Assembly (NCBI RefSeq): GCF_963966145.1
Contig: NC_091054.1
Span: 2,170,001-2,234,000 of the forward strand
DNA length: 64,000 bases
Direction: 5' to 3'
Source: Tenebrio molitor
Taxonomy: Eukaryota; Arthropoda; Insecta; Coleoptera; Tenebrionidae
Positions within the stretch are counted from its first letter, which is position 1; the number at the start of each line of letters is the position of its first letter. The notes under the pieces were generated by a model. It was not told the DNA's origin and did no database searches. It was given only the letters and a program-made list of their open reading frames with translations. Shown here in pieces: positions 1-12,613 of the stretch. Position numbers and translations under genes: made by a program.

Positions 1-3000
1 GCAATAGCAGTAGCAGTAGTAGTAGCAGCACAAGTAGCTCGTCGAGTTCTTCTAGTTCTTCTTCCTCGTCCTCTTCTTCTACTACGTCGAGTACGAATGC
101 TTGGCAAAATCAACAAAATGCTGCTTCCTCAGGTCAGCAAGGAAGCAGTTCGTCTAATCAGCAAAGTAGTAGCTCGTCAAATCAGCAAGGAAGTAGTTCT
201 GGTAGTAATCAACAAAGTAGTAGTTCCAATCAACAAAACAATAACAGTCAACAAGGAAGTAGCTCTTCGAGTAGTAACCAACAAGGAAGTAGCTCTTCCA
301 ATAATAATAATCAACAAGGAAGTAGCTCCTCGAATAATAATCAACAAGGCGGTTCGTCAAGTGGCAGTTCTAATCAGCAAGGAAGCAGTTCTTCTAATCA
401 ACAAGGAAGCAGTTCATCAAATCAACAAAATCAGTCATCAACCAGCGGTTCTAACCAACAAAGCGGCAGTTCCAGTCAACAAGGAAGTAGTTCATCAAAT
501 CAACAAAACCAGCAGGGAAGCAGTTCGAGTCAACAAAGTGGTAGTCAACAAGGAAGTAGTTCTTCAAATCAACAAGGAAGTTCATCAGGTAGTAGTTCCA
601 GTCAACAGGGAGGTAGTTCATCGAACCAACAAAATCAACAAGGAAGCAGTTCTTCCAATCAACAAAATCAACAATCATCGGGTAGTAGTTCTGGCCAACA
701 AAGTGGCAGTTCTAGTCAACAACAAGGAAGTAGCTCGTCAAATCAACAAGGGAGCAATTCTTCAAACCAACAAAATCAACAAGGAAGCAGTTCGTCAAAC
801 CAACAAAATCAGGGTAGCAGTTCGAACCAACAAAGTGGTAGTTCCAGTCAACAAGGAGGTAGTTCATCAAATCAACAAGGCAGTGGTTCTTCTAGTAGTT
901 CTAACCAACAAGGAAGTAGCTCGAGTCAACAAAACCAACAAGGAGGTAGCTCAAGCAGTCAGAATCAACAAAATCAGCAAGGCAGCAGTTCCAACCAACA
1001 AGGAAGTAGTTCTAATCAGCAAAATCAACAAGGAAGTAGCTCATCTAGTCAACAAAACCAAGGCAGTGGTTCTTCTAATCAACAAAACCAGCAGAGTGGT
1101 AGTTCTTCAAACCAACAAAATCAAGGAAGTAGTTCGTCCAACCAGCAAAATCAACAGGGAGGTAGTTCCTCAAATCAACAAAACCAGCAAGGTAGTTCGT
1201 CCAACCAACAAAATCAACAAGGAGGTAGTTCTTCAAATCAACAAGGCGGTAGCTCTTCAAATCAACAAAACCAGCAAGGTGGTAGCAGTTCCTCCAATCA
1301 ACAAAATCAACAAGGTAGTAATTCCAACCAACAAGGAAGTAATTCGTCCAACCAACAAAATCAGCAAGGAAGCAGTTCTTCACATCAGCAAGGATCCAAT
1401 CAGCAAGGAAGTGGATCTTCTAATCAACAAAACCAGCAAGGCTCAAGCCAACAAGGATCAAATCAACAAGGTGGAAGTCAATCTTCTGGTCCCACTTGTA
1501 ATAAAGAAGGTTTTATACCTGATGACAAAAACTGCACAAAATTCCATAGATGTGTAAATAATGGACAGAGTGGTTACACAAGATACGAATTTACGTGCAG
1601 TTCTGGCCTTGTCTGGGATGAAAGTTCATCGTCCTGTAATTATCCTTGGGCAGTTAGTGGCAAATGTTATTCACCAAATACACAAAATCAACAAGGAGGT
1701 AATAACAACCAAACGGGCTCCAATCAACAAGGCAGCAATAATCAGCAGGGTTCTAACCAGCAAGGAAGTAATAATCAACAAGGAAGCAACAATAATCAAC
1801 AAGGCACAAATCAACAGGGCAGTAATAATCAACAAGGATCAAATCAACAGGCCAGTAACAATCAGCAAGGCGGGAATAATAACCAACAAAATCAACAAGG
1901 AACTAATAACAATCAACAAGGTTCCAATCAACAGGGAAGCAATAATAACCAACAAGGTTCTAATCAACAAGGAAGCAACAATAATCAGCAAAATCAACAA
2001 GGCAGTAGTAACAATCAACAAGGAAACAATAACAACCAACAAGGATCCAATCAACAAGGTAGCAATAATAACCAACAAGGATCAAATCAACAGGGCAGTA
2101 ATAATCAGCAAGGCAGCAATAATAATCAACAAAATCAACAAGGAACTAATAACAATCAACAAGGTTCCAATCAACAGGGAAGCAATAATAACCAACAAGG
2201 TTCTAACCAACAAGGAAGCAACAATAATCAGCAAAATCAACAAGGCAGTAGTAACAATCAACAAGGAAACAATAACAACCAACAAGGATCCAATCAACAA
2301 GGTAGCAACAATAACCAACAACAAGGCAGTAATAATAACCAACAAAATGGAACCAATCAACAAAATCAGCAGAACCAACAAGGTCAAATAGTTAACAATC
2401 AATGTACATCCGAAGGTTTTGTAAAAGATGAAAATGACTGTAAGAAGTTCTATAGATGTGTAAGTGACGGAAAGAATGGTTATACAAAGTATGAATTCCA
2501 TTGTGGAGAAGGAACTGTTTGGGATGAAAATAGTTTTTCATGTAATTATCCTACTGCTGTTTCTGGAAAATGTTCATCAGGACAAAATCAGAACAACAAC
2601 CAACAAGGATCAAATCAGAACAATAACAATAACCAAGGCTCTAATCAAAGTAACAACCAACAAGGATCAAATCAGAACAATAACAATCAACAAGGCTCCA
2701 ACCAAAGTAACAACCAACAAGGATCAAATCAGAATAATAATAATAATCAACAAGGCTCTAATCAAAATAACAACCAACAAGGATCAAATCAGAACAATAA
2801 CAATAACCAAGGCTCCAATCAAAGTAACAACCAACAAGGATCAAATCAGAACAACAATAACCAAGGCTCCAATCAAAGTAACAACCAACAAGGATCAAAT
2901 CAGAACAATAACAATAACCAAGGCTCTAATCAAAGTAACAACCAACAAGGATCAAATCAGAATAATAACAATCAACAGGGTTCCAATCAAAATAATAATC

Positions 3001-6000
3001 AACAAGGATCCAATCAAAATAATAACAACGAGCAAGGTCAGTTAAGTGGATCTAATTGTGTGAGGGAAGGCTTTGTTGGAGATGAAAAAGACTGCTCTAA
3101 ATTCTATAGATGTGTTAACAGCGGTCAAGGAGGCCTACAAAAATATGAGTACACTTGCGGTCCAGGTACTGTATGGGATCAAACAAGTTTGTCCTGCAAT
3201 CACGCGTGGGCGGTTACTGGAAAGTGCGGTACCGCTTCTGGTAATCAACAGGGATCGAATCAACCTGGAAACAATCAGCAAGGGCCAAATCAACCGGGCA
3301 ATAATCAACAAGGGCCAAATCAAGCTGGAAACAACCAGCAAGGACCAAATCAACCTGGAAATAACCAACAAGGGCCAAATCAACCAGGCAACAATCAACA
3401 AGGGCCGAATCAACCGGGCAACAATCAACAAGGGCCAAATCAACCAGGTAATAATCAGCAAGGACCAAATCAACCTGGAAATAATCAACAAGGACCAAAT
3501 CAACCAGGTAATAATCAGCAAGGACCAAATCAACCTGGAAATAATCAACAAGGGCCAAACCAACCTGGAAATAATCAACAAGGGCCAAATCAACCTGGAA
3601 ACAATCAGCAAGGACCAAATCAACCCGGCAACAATCAACAAGGACCAAATCAACCTGGTAACAATCAACAAAGTCCGAATCAACCAGGGAATAATCAGCA
3701 GGGTCCCAATCAACCTGGAAACAATCAACAAGGACCAAATCAACCTGGAAATAATCAGCAAGGACCAAATCAACCAGGGAACAACCAACAAGGGCCAAAT
3801 GGGCCAGAAAATAATCAAGGTCCAAATCAACCCGGAAATAATCAGCAAGGGCCAAATAAGCCACAAGAACCTAACCAGCAAGGCCAACTCAACGGACCAA
3901 ACTGTGCATCAGAAGGTTTTGTTGGTGACGACAATGATTGTTCCAAATTCTATAGATGTGTAAATAATGGTCAAGGTGGTCTACAGAAATATGAATACAC
4001 TTGTGGTCCTGGAACAGTATGGGATCAATCAACACTAGCATGCAATCATGCATGGGCTGTAAGTGGTAAATGTGCAAATGCCAATCAAGGACAAGGTCAA
4101 CCCGGGAATAACCAACAAGGTCCAAATCAACCAGGAAATAATCAAGGACCAAATCAACCTGGAAACAATCAACAGGGGCCAAATCAACCTGGGAGTAATC
4201 CGCAAGGGCCAAATCAACCAGGTAACAATCAACAAGGACCAAATCAACCCGGAAATAACCAACAGGGGCCAAATCAACCTGGAAACAACCAACAGGGGCC
4301 AAGTCACCCAGGAAATAACCCACAAGGACCAAATCAATCAGGAAACAATCAACAAGGACCAAATCAACCTGGAAACAACCAACAGGGGCCGAATCAACCT
4401 GGAAACAACCAACAAGGGCCAAATCAACCAGGGAATAACCCACAAGGACCACATCAACCAGGTAATAACCAACAAGGACCAAATCAGCCTGGAAACAATC
4501 AACAGGGACCGAACCAACCTGGAAACAACCAACAGGGGCCAAATCAACCAGGCAACAATCAACAAGGACCAAATCAACCCGGAAACAACCAACAGAGGCC
4601 AAATCAACCTGGAAATAACCAACAGGGCCCAAATCAACCTGGGAGTAATCCACAAGGACCAAATCAACAAGGATCAACACAACCAGGAAATACTCAAGGG
4701 CCAAATCAACCAGGCAACAACCAACAAGGGCCCAATCAACCTGGAAACAATCAGCAAGGACCAAATAAGCCACAAGAACCTAACCAGCAAGGTCAACTCA
4801 ACGGACAAAACTGTGCATCGGAAGGATTTGTTGGTGACGAAAATGATTGTTCCAAATTCTATAGATGTGTAAATAATGGTCAAGGAGGTCTACAGAAATA
4901 TGAATACACTTGTGGTCCTGGAACAGTATGGGATCAATCAACACTAGCATGCAATCATGCATGGGCTGTAACTGGTAAATGTGCCAATGCAAATCAAGGA
5001 CAAGGTCAACCCGGAAATAATCAACAAGGTCCAAATCAACCAGGAAATAATCAAGGACCAAATCAACCTGGGAACAACCAACAGGGGCCAAATCAACCTG
5101 GGAGTAATCCACAAGGGCCAAACCAACCAGGTAACAATCAACAAGGACCACATCAACCCGGAAATAACCAACAGGGGCCAAATCAACCTGGAAACAACCA
5201 ACAGGGGCCAAGTCAACCGGGAAGTAACCCACAAGGGCCAAATCAACCAGGTAATAACCAACAAGGACCAACACAACCCGGAAATAATCAAGGGTCAAAT
5301 CAACCAGGAAATAATCAAGGACCAAATCAACCCGGAAACAACCAACAGGGGCCGAATCAACCTGGAAACAACCAACAGGGGCCAAATCAACCAGGTAATA
5401 ACCAACAAGGACCAACACAACCAGAAAATAATCAAGGTTCAAATCAACCAGGCAACAATCAACAACAACCAAATCAACCAGGAAATAATCAAAGCCCAAA
5501 TCAACCCGGAAATAACCAACAGGGGCCAAATCAACCTGGCAACAATCAACAGGGGCCGAATCACCCTGGAAACAACCAACAGGGGCCAAATCAACCAGGG
5601 AGTAATCCACAAGGACCAAACCAATCCGGGAATAATCAGCAAGGACCAACACAACCAGGAAATAATCAACAAGGACCAAATAAGCCACAGGAACCTAACC
5701 AGCAAGGTCAACTCAACGGACAAAACTGTGCATCCGAAGGATTTGTTGGTGACGAAAATGATTGTTCCAAATTCTATAGATGTGTAGATAATGGTCAAGG
5801 AGGTCTACAGAAATATGAATACACTTGTGGTCCTGGAACAGTATGGGATCAAAATACATTATCTTGTAATCATGCTTGGGCTGTTACTGGAAAATGTACA
5901 AATACTAATCAAGGACAACCGGGAAATAATCAACAAGGACCAAATCAACCAGGAAATAACCAACAAGGACCTACTCAACCAGGAAACAATCAAGGGCCCA

Positions 6001-9000
6001 ATCAACCTGGAAACAACCAACAGGGGCCAAATCAACCGGGAAATAATCAACAAGGACCACAGCAACCCGGAAACAATCAGCAATGGCCGAATCAACCAGG
6101 AAATAACCAACAAGGACCTACTCAACCGGGAAACAACCAACAGGGACCGAACCAACCGGGAAATAATCAACAAGGACCGCAACAGCCCGGAAATAACCAA
6201 CAAGGACCAAATCAACCGGGAAATAATCAATGGCCCAATCAACCTGGAAACAACCAACAGGGGCCAAACCAGCCGGGAAATAATCAACAAGGTCCAAATC
6301 AACCAGGAAATAATCAACAGGGACCAAGTCAACCGGGGAATAATCAACAAGGACCGCAACAACCCGGAAATAACCAGCAATGGCCGAATCAACCAGGAAA
6401 TAACCAACAAGGACCTACTCAACCGGGAAACAATCAAGGGCCCAATCAACCAGGAAACAACCAACAGGGGCCAAACCAGCCGGGAAATAATCAACAAGGT
6501 CCAAATCAACCAGGAAATAATCAACAGGGACCAAACCAACCGGGAAATAATCAACAGGGACCAAACCAACCGGGAAATAATCAACAAGGACCCCAGCAAC
6601 CTGGAAATAATCAGCAATGGCCTAATCAACCAGGAAATAACCAACAAGGACCTACTCAACCGGGAAACAACCAACAGGGACCGAACCAGCCGGGAAATAA
6701 TCAACAAGGACCGCAACAGCCCGGAAATAATCAGCAAGGGCCAAACCGTCCAGGAAATAACCAACAAGGACCAAATCAACCTGGAAACAACCAACAGGGA
6801 CCAAACCAGCCGGGAAATAATCAACAAGGACCAAATCAACCAGGAAATAATCAACAGGGACCAAGTCAACCGGGGAATAATCAACAAGGACCGCAACAAC
6901 CCGGAAATAATCAGCAAGGGCCAAATCAACCAGGAAATAATCAACAAGGGCCAAATCAACAAGGATCTACTCAACCGGGAAACAATCAACAGGGACCAAA
7001 CCAACAAGGAAATAATCAAGGAGGTCAACCACAAGGACAGCTTAATGGACCTAATTGTGCATCCGAAGGATTTGTTGGAGATGAAAATGATTGCTCTAAA
7101 TTCTATAGATGTGTGAATAATGGACAAGGTGGTCTACAGAAATATGAATATACTTGCGGCCCTGGAACGGTATGGGATCAAGCTATCTTATCTTGCAATC
7201 ATGCTTGGGCTGTAAGTGGAAAATGTGCCAATACTAATCAAGGACAACCTGGAAATAATCAGCAAGGGCCAAATCAACCCGGTAATAATCAGCAAGGTCC
7301 TGGTCAGCCTGGTAATAATCAACAAGGACCAAATCAACCACCGAATAATCAACAAGGTCCCAATCAGCCTGGTAATAATCAGCAAGGACCAAGTCAACCA
7401 CCGAATAATCAACAAGGACCGAGTCAACCCGGAAATAATCAACAAGGTCCCAATCAGCCTGGTAATAATCAACAAGGACCCAATCAACCACCGAATAATC
7501 AACAAGGTCCCAATCAGCCTGGTAATAATCAGCAAGGACCCAATCAACCACCGAATAATCAACAAGGTCCTAATCAGCCTGGTAATAATCAGCAAGGACC
7601 GAGTCAACCACCGAATAACCAACAAGGACCGAGCCAACCGGGAAATAATCAACAAGGTCCCAGTCAGCCTAGTAATAATCAGCAAGGACCAAATCAACCA
7701 CCGAATAACCAACAAGGACCCAGTCAACCGGGAAATAACCAACAAGGTCCCAATCAACCTGGTAATAATCAACAAGGACCGAGTCAACCACCGAATAACC
7801 AACAAGGACCGAGTCAACCGGGAAATAATCAACAAGGTGCCAATCAGCCTGGTAATAATCAGCAAGGACCAAGTCAACCACCGAATAATCAACAAGGTCC
7901 TAATCAGCCTGGTAATAATCAGCAAGGACCGAGTCAACCACCGAATAACCAACAAGGACCGAGCCAACCGGGAAATAATCAACAAGGTCCCAGTCAGCCT
8001 AGTAATAATCAGCAAGGACCAAATCAACCACCGAATAACCAACAAGGACCCAGTCAACCGGGAAATAACCAACAAGGTCCCAATCAACCTGGTAATAATC
8101 AACAAGGACCGAGTCAACCACCGAATAACCAACAAGGACCGAGTCAACCGGGAAATAATCAACAAGGTGCCAATCAGCCTGGTAATAATCAGCAAGGACC
8201 AAGTCAACCACCGAATAACCAACAAGGTCCCAATCAACCTGGTAATAATCAGCAAGGCCCCAGTCATCCTGGAAATAATCAACAGAGGCCGAATCAACCG
8301 GGGAATAATCAACAAGGTCCCAATCAGCCTGGTAATAATCAACAAGTACCAAATCAACCAGGAAATAATCAACAAGGGCCGAATCAACCAGGAAATAATC
8401 AGCCAGGCTCAAATCAACCAGGTAACAATCAGCAAGGACCATCTCAGCCCGGAAACAACCAACCAGGACAACAACAACCACAGGTAAAATGACTTTCCAA
8501 AAAAAAAAAAAAAACTTAGTTATTTTGTTTTCTATGTATTAGGGTCCTAATACTACACCATCACCTGGATCCACCACAACAATTTCAAGTGAAATAGGTG
8601 ACACCTGCACCAAGGAAGGTTACTTAGCAGATACCAAAAATTGCAAGAAATTCTATAGATGTGTAAATAACGGTAACGGTGGTTTCACAAGATACGAATT
8701 CAATTGCGGACCCAACACAGTTTGGGATCCAGATGCGATTACTTGCAATTATCCCTATGCCACTAAACGAGAAATGTGCCGTAATTACGTAGAACAACCT
8801 CAAAGCACTTCATCGCCAAATTGTACAAACGGAACAACTCAGTCACCTGGAACTGCCACAGAAAGTACGATTTCTGGTACGCAAACTTCCACAACAGATA
8901 ATACTGGAAGTGCTGCAGGTACCGAACAAACCACACCCGGCAGTACTATCACCGAAAGCACTACTTCTGGGGGCACTACACCAGGAACCACGATTACTGA

Positions 9001-10190
9001 CAGTACGACAGCAGGTACAGACAGCACAAGCCAAAGTACTGTAACGGATGGAACCACAACAGGGGGAGAAAGTACAACTGACGGCACGACGTCAGGAACC
9101 GGAGGCACGACTTCAGGAACCGGAGGCACGACTTCAGGAACCGACGGCACGACTTCGGGAACCGACGGTACGACTTCAGGAACTGACGGTACCACTTCAG
9201 GAACCGGCGGCACGACTTCAGGAACCGACGGTACGACTTCGGGAACCGACGGTACGACTTCAGGAACCGGTGGTACGACTTCAGGAACTGACGGCACGAC
9301 TTCGGGAACGGACGGTACGACTTCAGGAACGGACGGTACGACTTCAGGAACCGACGGTACGACTTCAGGAACCGACGGTACGACTTCAGGAACCGACGGT
9401 ACAACTTCAGGAACCAGTGGTACGACTTCAGGAACCGGCGGTACGACTTCAGGAACCAGTGACACGACTTCAGGAACTGACGGAACTTCCACAATAAATG
9501 AATCGACGACAACTTCGATTGAAAGTACTACCGGAGGAGAAGGAACCACCGCACCTTGCCCCATTGGACAACTGGAAGGAGATCAGATCGCCCTAGTTTG
9601 TCCAACTGGTTTCAGAAGGCACCCCAAATACTGCAACCTCTTCTACCAATGTACTAAGAACACCGACAACCACGACTTCAAAATACTCGTTTTGAGCTGT
9701 CCCGAAGGTACGATTTACGACGACGACAAGATACAATGTCTACCCCAAAATGAAACTAGAACGTGTAACGGACAAATTGCCCAAAGCTCATTCTACAAGA
9801 GACTCAACGAAAATTCATTACCACCGGTAAGTACCATCGTAAAACGTGTAATTCCATTTGCACAACCCATTTTTGCAGATACCAGTCAACAGTCGACAGA
9901 CTCTCTGTCCCAGTATGGGATTCCACGAGACTGATGGTGCCGTTTGCTCAACGACGTTCGTGAAGTGTAAACGCTCCAACGACTTCACTGGTAGAATGGA
10001 AGGATACATGTACCAATGCCCGCAAGGGTACGTTTATTGGCAGATAAGCAAACAATGCGAACGTCCATCAAGACTGCAACACTGTAGCGGCTACGACATC
10101 CGCGACACCAGATGGGAGATACCGGTAGAGACTATAAATGTCTCATTAAGAAGAAGAAAAAGTGCCAGTTTATTCGATACGATTTTTTAA
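1..10190 (+). CDS. Giant secreted chitin-binding mucin with 10 CBM14 domains (5' partial)
   Basis: Model: join(<3..8483, 8543..9826, 9879..10190), phase-0 introns of 59 and 52 bp with GT..AG ends; stop TAA at 10188. The frame is already open at base 3, so the N-terminus and any signal peptide are upstream. At least 3358 residues are encoded. Six-cysteine peritrophin-A/CBM14 domains lie at about 1497-1667, 2403-2573, 3057-3227, 3903-4073, 4812-4982, 5727-5897, 7056-7226, 8606-8779, 9599-9766 and 9906-10085. The first eight share the pattern C-EGF-D-C-KFYRC-C-VWD-C-C; the last two are divergent. Linkers are Ser/Asn/Gln, then Pro-Asn-Gln-Gly decapeptide repeats, then a Thr/Gly/Ser mucin block. 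CBM14 domains bind chitin, so a role in cuticle, tracheal or gut matrix is expected. The architecture recalls insect mucins such as fly Mur89F, but orthology was not tested. Confidence 0.93.
3..1490 (+). repeat. Ser/Asn/Gln-rich coding repeat of the mucin
   Basis: Opens with an almost pure Ser/Thr run (bases 3-95), then irregular units of the type SNQQGSSS and SNQQNQQGSSS up to the first CBM14 domain. The Ser density suggests heavy O-glycosylation. Other frames and the antisense strand also lack stops here because of the skewed codon set; they are not genes. Confidence 0.85.
1668..2402 (+). repeat. Asn/Gln-rich coding repeat with a 243-bp tandem duplication
   Basis: Units such as NNQQGSNQQG between CBM14 domains 1 and 2. 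The stretch from about 1845 repeats about 243 bp downstream (an identical run starts at 1901 and again at 2144), an in-frame 81-codon duplication. Confidence 0.8.
2574..3056 (+). repeat. Asn/Gln/Ser coding repeat
   Basis: Between CBM14 domains 2 and 3, a repeat alternating QQGSNQNNNN and NQGSNQSNN type units, about 60 bp per double unit. Confidence 0.75.
3228..8480 (+). repeat. 30-bp minisatellite coding PNQPGNNQQG decapeptides, broken by four CBM14 domains
   Basis: A 30-bp unit encodes GPNQPGNNQQ with substitutions (S, T, H, Q or W for some positions). By length there is room for roughly 130-140 units, interrupted by CBM14 domains 4-7. The section after domain 7 uses alternating PPNNQQ and PGNNQQ units and contains a 330-bp higher-order duplication. 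The unit length is a multiple of three, so copy-number change keeps the frame. Confidence 0.9.
9074..9495 (+). repeat. Thr/Ser/Gly mucin repeat (GTTSGTDG units)
   Basis: About 26 tandem units of roughly 15-18 bp encode TTSGTDG or TTSGTGG in mucin exon 2 between CBM14 domains 8 and 9. The very high Thr/Ser content is typical of O-glycosylated mucin segments. It is more GC-rich than the P/N/Q repeats upstream, so the two repeat types arose separately. Confidence 0.85.
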
Positions 10191-10479
10191 GTAAATCTTG
10201 CTGCCAGCTAGTTCTTAAGTAGTACTGTCAAGTACTTGACAGTAAATTTAGTAATTTATTATATAATAACACTCAATTTCGACTGATGCAAGCTAATTTA
10301 ATTTTCTTTGAACTAGCCAGGTTAGTTCAAGGCAAAATGTCACTAATACCACAGCACTCCCAAAATTTTTCGTAAATTTTGGCACTGCTGTCGGATCGGG
10401 ATGGTTCTGGGGTTATTTATTTCAACTCTTATTTATTTATTCTAACGCTGAAAACTATCACCGAAAATTATTCTGTTGC

Positions 10480-10548
10480 AATAAACGACTTAGTATTTAA
10501 GCATCGACTACATTGCCACTGAATGTAGTCATTTTAGATTGCAATAAA
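10480..10548 (+). terminator. Poly(A) signals of the mucin gene
   Basis: Two AATAAA hexamers, at 10480-10485 and 10543-10548, lie 290-360 bp after the mucin stop codon. They are followed by T-rich sequence. Confidence 0.55.
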
Positions 10549-11298
10549 ATTTTGCCATAATAACACGCCTTTTATTTTTGATTGTTGTGAATTTGAACAA
10601 TAAAAACAATATCAATAAGATGTCATATGAATGTGACACAGTTTGAGTGTGATTGTACTAGCAAACATGTGTGATCTATTAAACTCGTTTGTTATTTCAT
10701 AATTGGAAACATGCTAAGCTGGCGAATTTTACTGTTTATGGACGAAAAAATACAAATAAAAAACAATGAGTGAGTACGTCACATTTAATGCACTCACAGT
10801 GACAATTAATTTATTTGTAATTTGAGTGTTCTGCGGTGAATTGTATTCTAAAATGTAATCTGTGCCGTGCAAAGTTTGGTAAGCAAATCGATCATTTTGA
10901 TTAATCAAAAATCTTTTAAATCGCAATTGTGAAGTTTACATTTTTTTTCTAAACAAAACACCTCAAGAAAAGTACCTTCTTCAATGAACGTAGAATAATA
11001 GCCATTATACGCGAGTTGCAGACCATACTTACGACTATCTCAAGAAAAAACAATTTTAATATTTGACAATCAAAACTGTGCCTCGTTTAGTGGTTGCTAC
11101 GCGATGCGCGACTTATTGTTTACAACCGCATCCCATTGGCGATCTGCCGTTGTAGAATGAAAATACGACGGATGTGATTGGCCGACGGCAGTAGATTTCA
11201 GTATATTCTAACACGGGGCGTGGAATTGATATCATTCTTTCATTTCCAACAAGAACGCATTCATTCTTTAATAGACGTGGAGAAGATAAGTTTTTTAA
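10549..11298. other. Intergenic, no gene seen
   Basis: AT-rich. Holds a short fragment of the ATTCAATGAGCG repeat family at about 10976-11030 and a GC-richer, promoter-like patch at about 11100-11240 containing a CCAAT-type box. No coding exon could be supported. Confidence 0.5.
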
Positions 11299-11513
11299 AG
11301 TCCGTTTTTTTTTATAATCAATTGTCAAAGTGTTGTCAGGTTGGCAGAACACGTGTCTCACACTCATAAACATATGCAACATAACCTCAATAATGATCTA
11401 GGGGAAATCTAGGGTGAAATTGAAATAGAACTGGACCAAATGTCAATGATTTTTTTATACACAGTTTGGTCTTTGGATTTTGACACTGACAATTGATTAT
11501 AAAAAAACGGACT
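11299..11513. mobile_element. MITE, AGTCCGTTTTTTT family, copy 1
   Basis: 215 bp with terminal inverted repeats: AGTCCGTTTTTTT then TATAATCAATTGTCAA on the left, mirrored by TTGATTATAAAAAAACGGACT on the right apart from a short spacer. Non-coding. The internal sequence is shared with the copy at 21143-21456. Confidence 0.75.
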
Positions 11514-12002
11514 ATAAGTTAAATAATAAAATGAATTTTACGAAGGAAATTTTTTTTTTTAATAATTTTTAAAACTCTTCTAGTGGAGATAAAAAAGAAT
11601 GTGTTAAAGTGAAAACAAATCTGAAGAAGATTCTGTTAGTGAAATCAATTAATTACAAAATGAGATATTCTCAGATTAGCGTTTCATTTAACTAAACTGA
11701 AATTACATTCACCTTTGGTCACGACGCCCATTCAATTCACAGTTATTTATTTATTTATCAATTTTCTGGTCTTACACCTTGCGTCGTAAACAGATCACCA
11801 ATTAACGACTATATCTCAGAAACTATCGGTCGTACAGAAATTTCGATAAAAAAGATTTTGATAGCAATTTAATAAGCTACAAAATTGGTCTGGACAATTT
11901 TTACCGCAGAAACAATCCTAAATGTACTATTGTCAAAAATACTCTTCTTCGCACCTTTTTAATAAGTATCTACCTATTAATTTCATTTACTTGGGTGGTT
12001 CA

Positions 12003-12613
12003 TCATTTACTAAAGTCTTTTTTTTTAAACAATTGCCAAAACTACTCTAAAGTCTTTCGTTTCGCAATGCTGTATCGTAAAATTTCCCTCGATCAGGTTT
12101 GAGGTTATGTCAATAATTTTCTTTCATTAGCATGGCCTGTTTTTCTCTTGTATTTCTTCACAAAATAGCACAGTAGCAAAATGTTCTCGTTGTCTAAATC
12201 CTTGCTTTCGGAAACTCATTTTACTTTTTATTTTACAGTGAAAAGTAATTGCGGCTTCGGTAGCGCAAGCGCCTTCACATCAAAATGAGTAATGAATGAC
12301 TGACATACAATTGACATTTTACGTTGCCAACCTAATAACTAGTAAATAACTAGTGACTCATACAATGAGGGACATGGAATCCTGGGCAGTCTGTTATTGT
12401 CATTTCAAAAAGTGTCAATGTAAATGCACCTTTACCGTCATTATGATTGATATTTTCAAAAAAACTGTCAAATTAACTTAAGCTTGGTTATGAGTAGCTA
12501 AGGTATGGTTTAGAAATTTTGACAACTGAATGACACATCTGCCTAGTTTTCCGTGTTCCCAATAGTACCAACATGACAACACTTTGACAATTGTTTAAAG
12601 AAAGAGAACTTTA
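12003..12613. repeat. Dispersed repeat shared with 44430-45022
   Basis: Blocks such as GATCAGGTTTGAGGTTATGT and GACATACAATTGACATTTTA occur here and, in the same order, at 44430-45022. The ends carry TTTAAACAATTG / CAATTGTTTAAA type inverted sequences, suggesting a non-autonomous DNA transposon. No coding capacity. Confidence 0.65.

Noticed and set aside
97..1557. 486-codon + ORF and other-frame ORFs across the first repeat
   Set aside because: The CBM14 domains, splice sites and downstream continuity are all in the other frame (bases 3, 6, 9...). These are repeat shadows.
3135..8481. Long antisense ORFs that would encode Leu/Ile/Ser-Arg or Val-Asp-Leu repeats
   Set aside because: Mirror images of the 30-bp coding minisatellite; no domains, starts or splice sites of their own.
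8839..9564. Antisense PEVVPSV-repeat and sense RLQEPT-repeat ORFs in mucin exon 2
   Set aside because: Shadows of the Thr/Ser/Gly repeat, which is in frame with flanking CBM14 domains.
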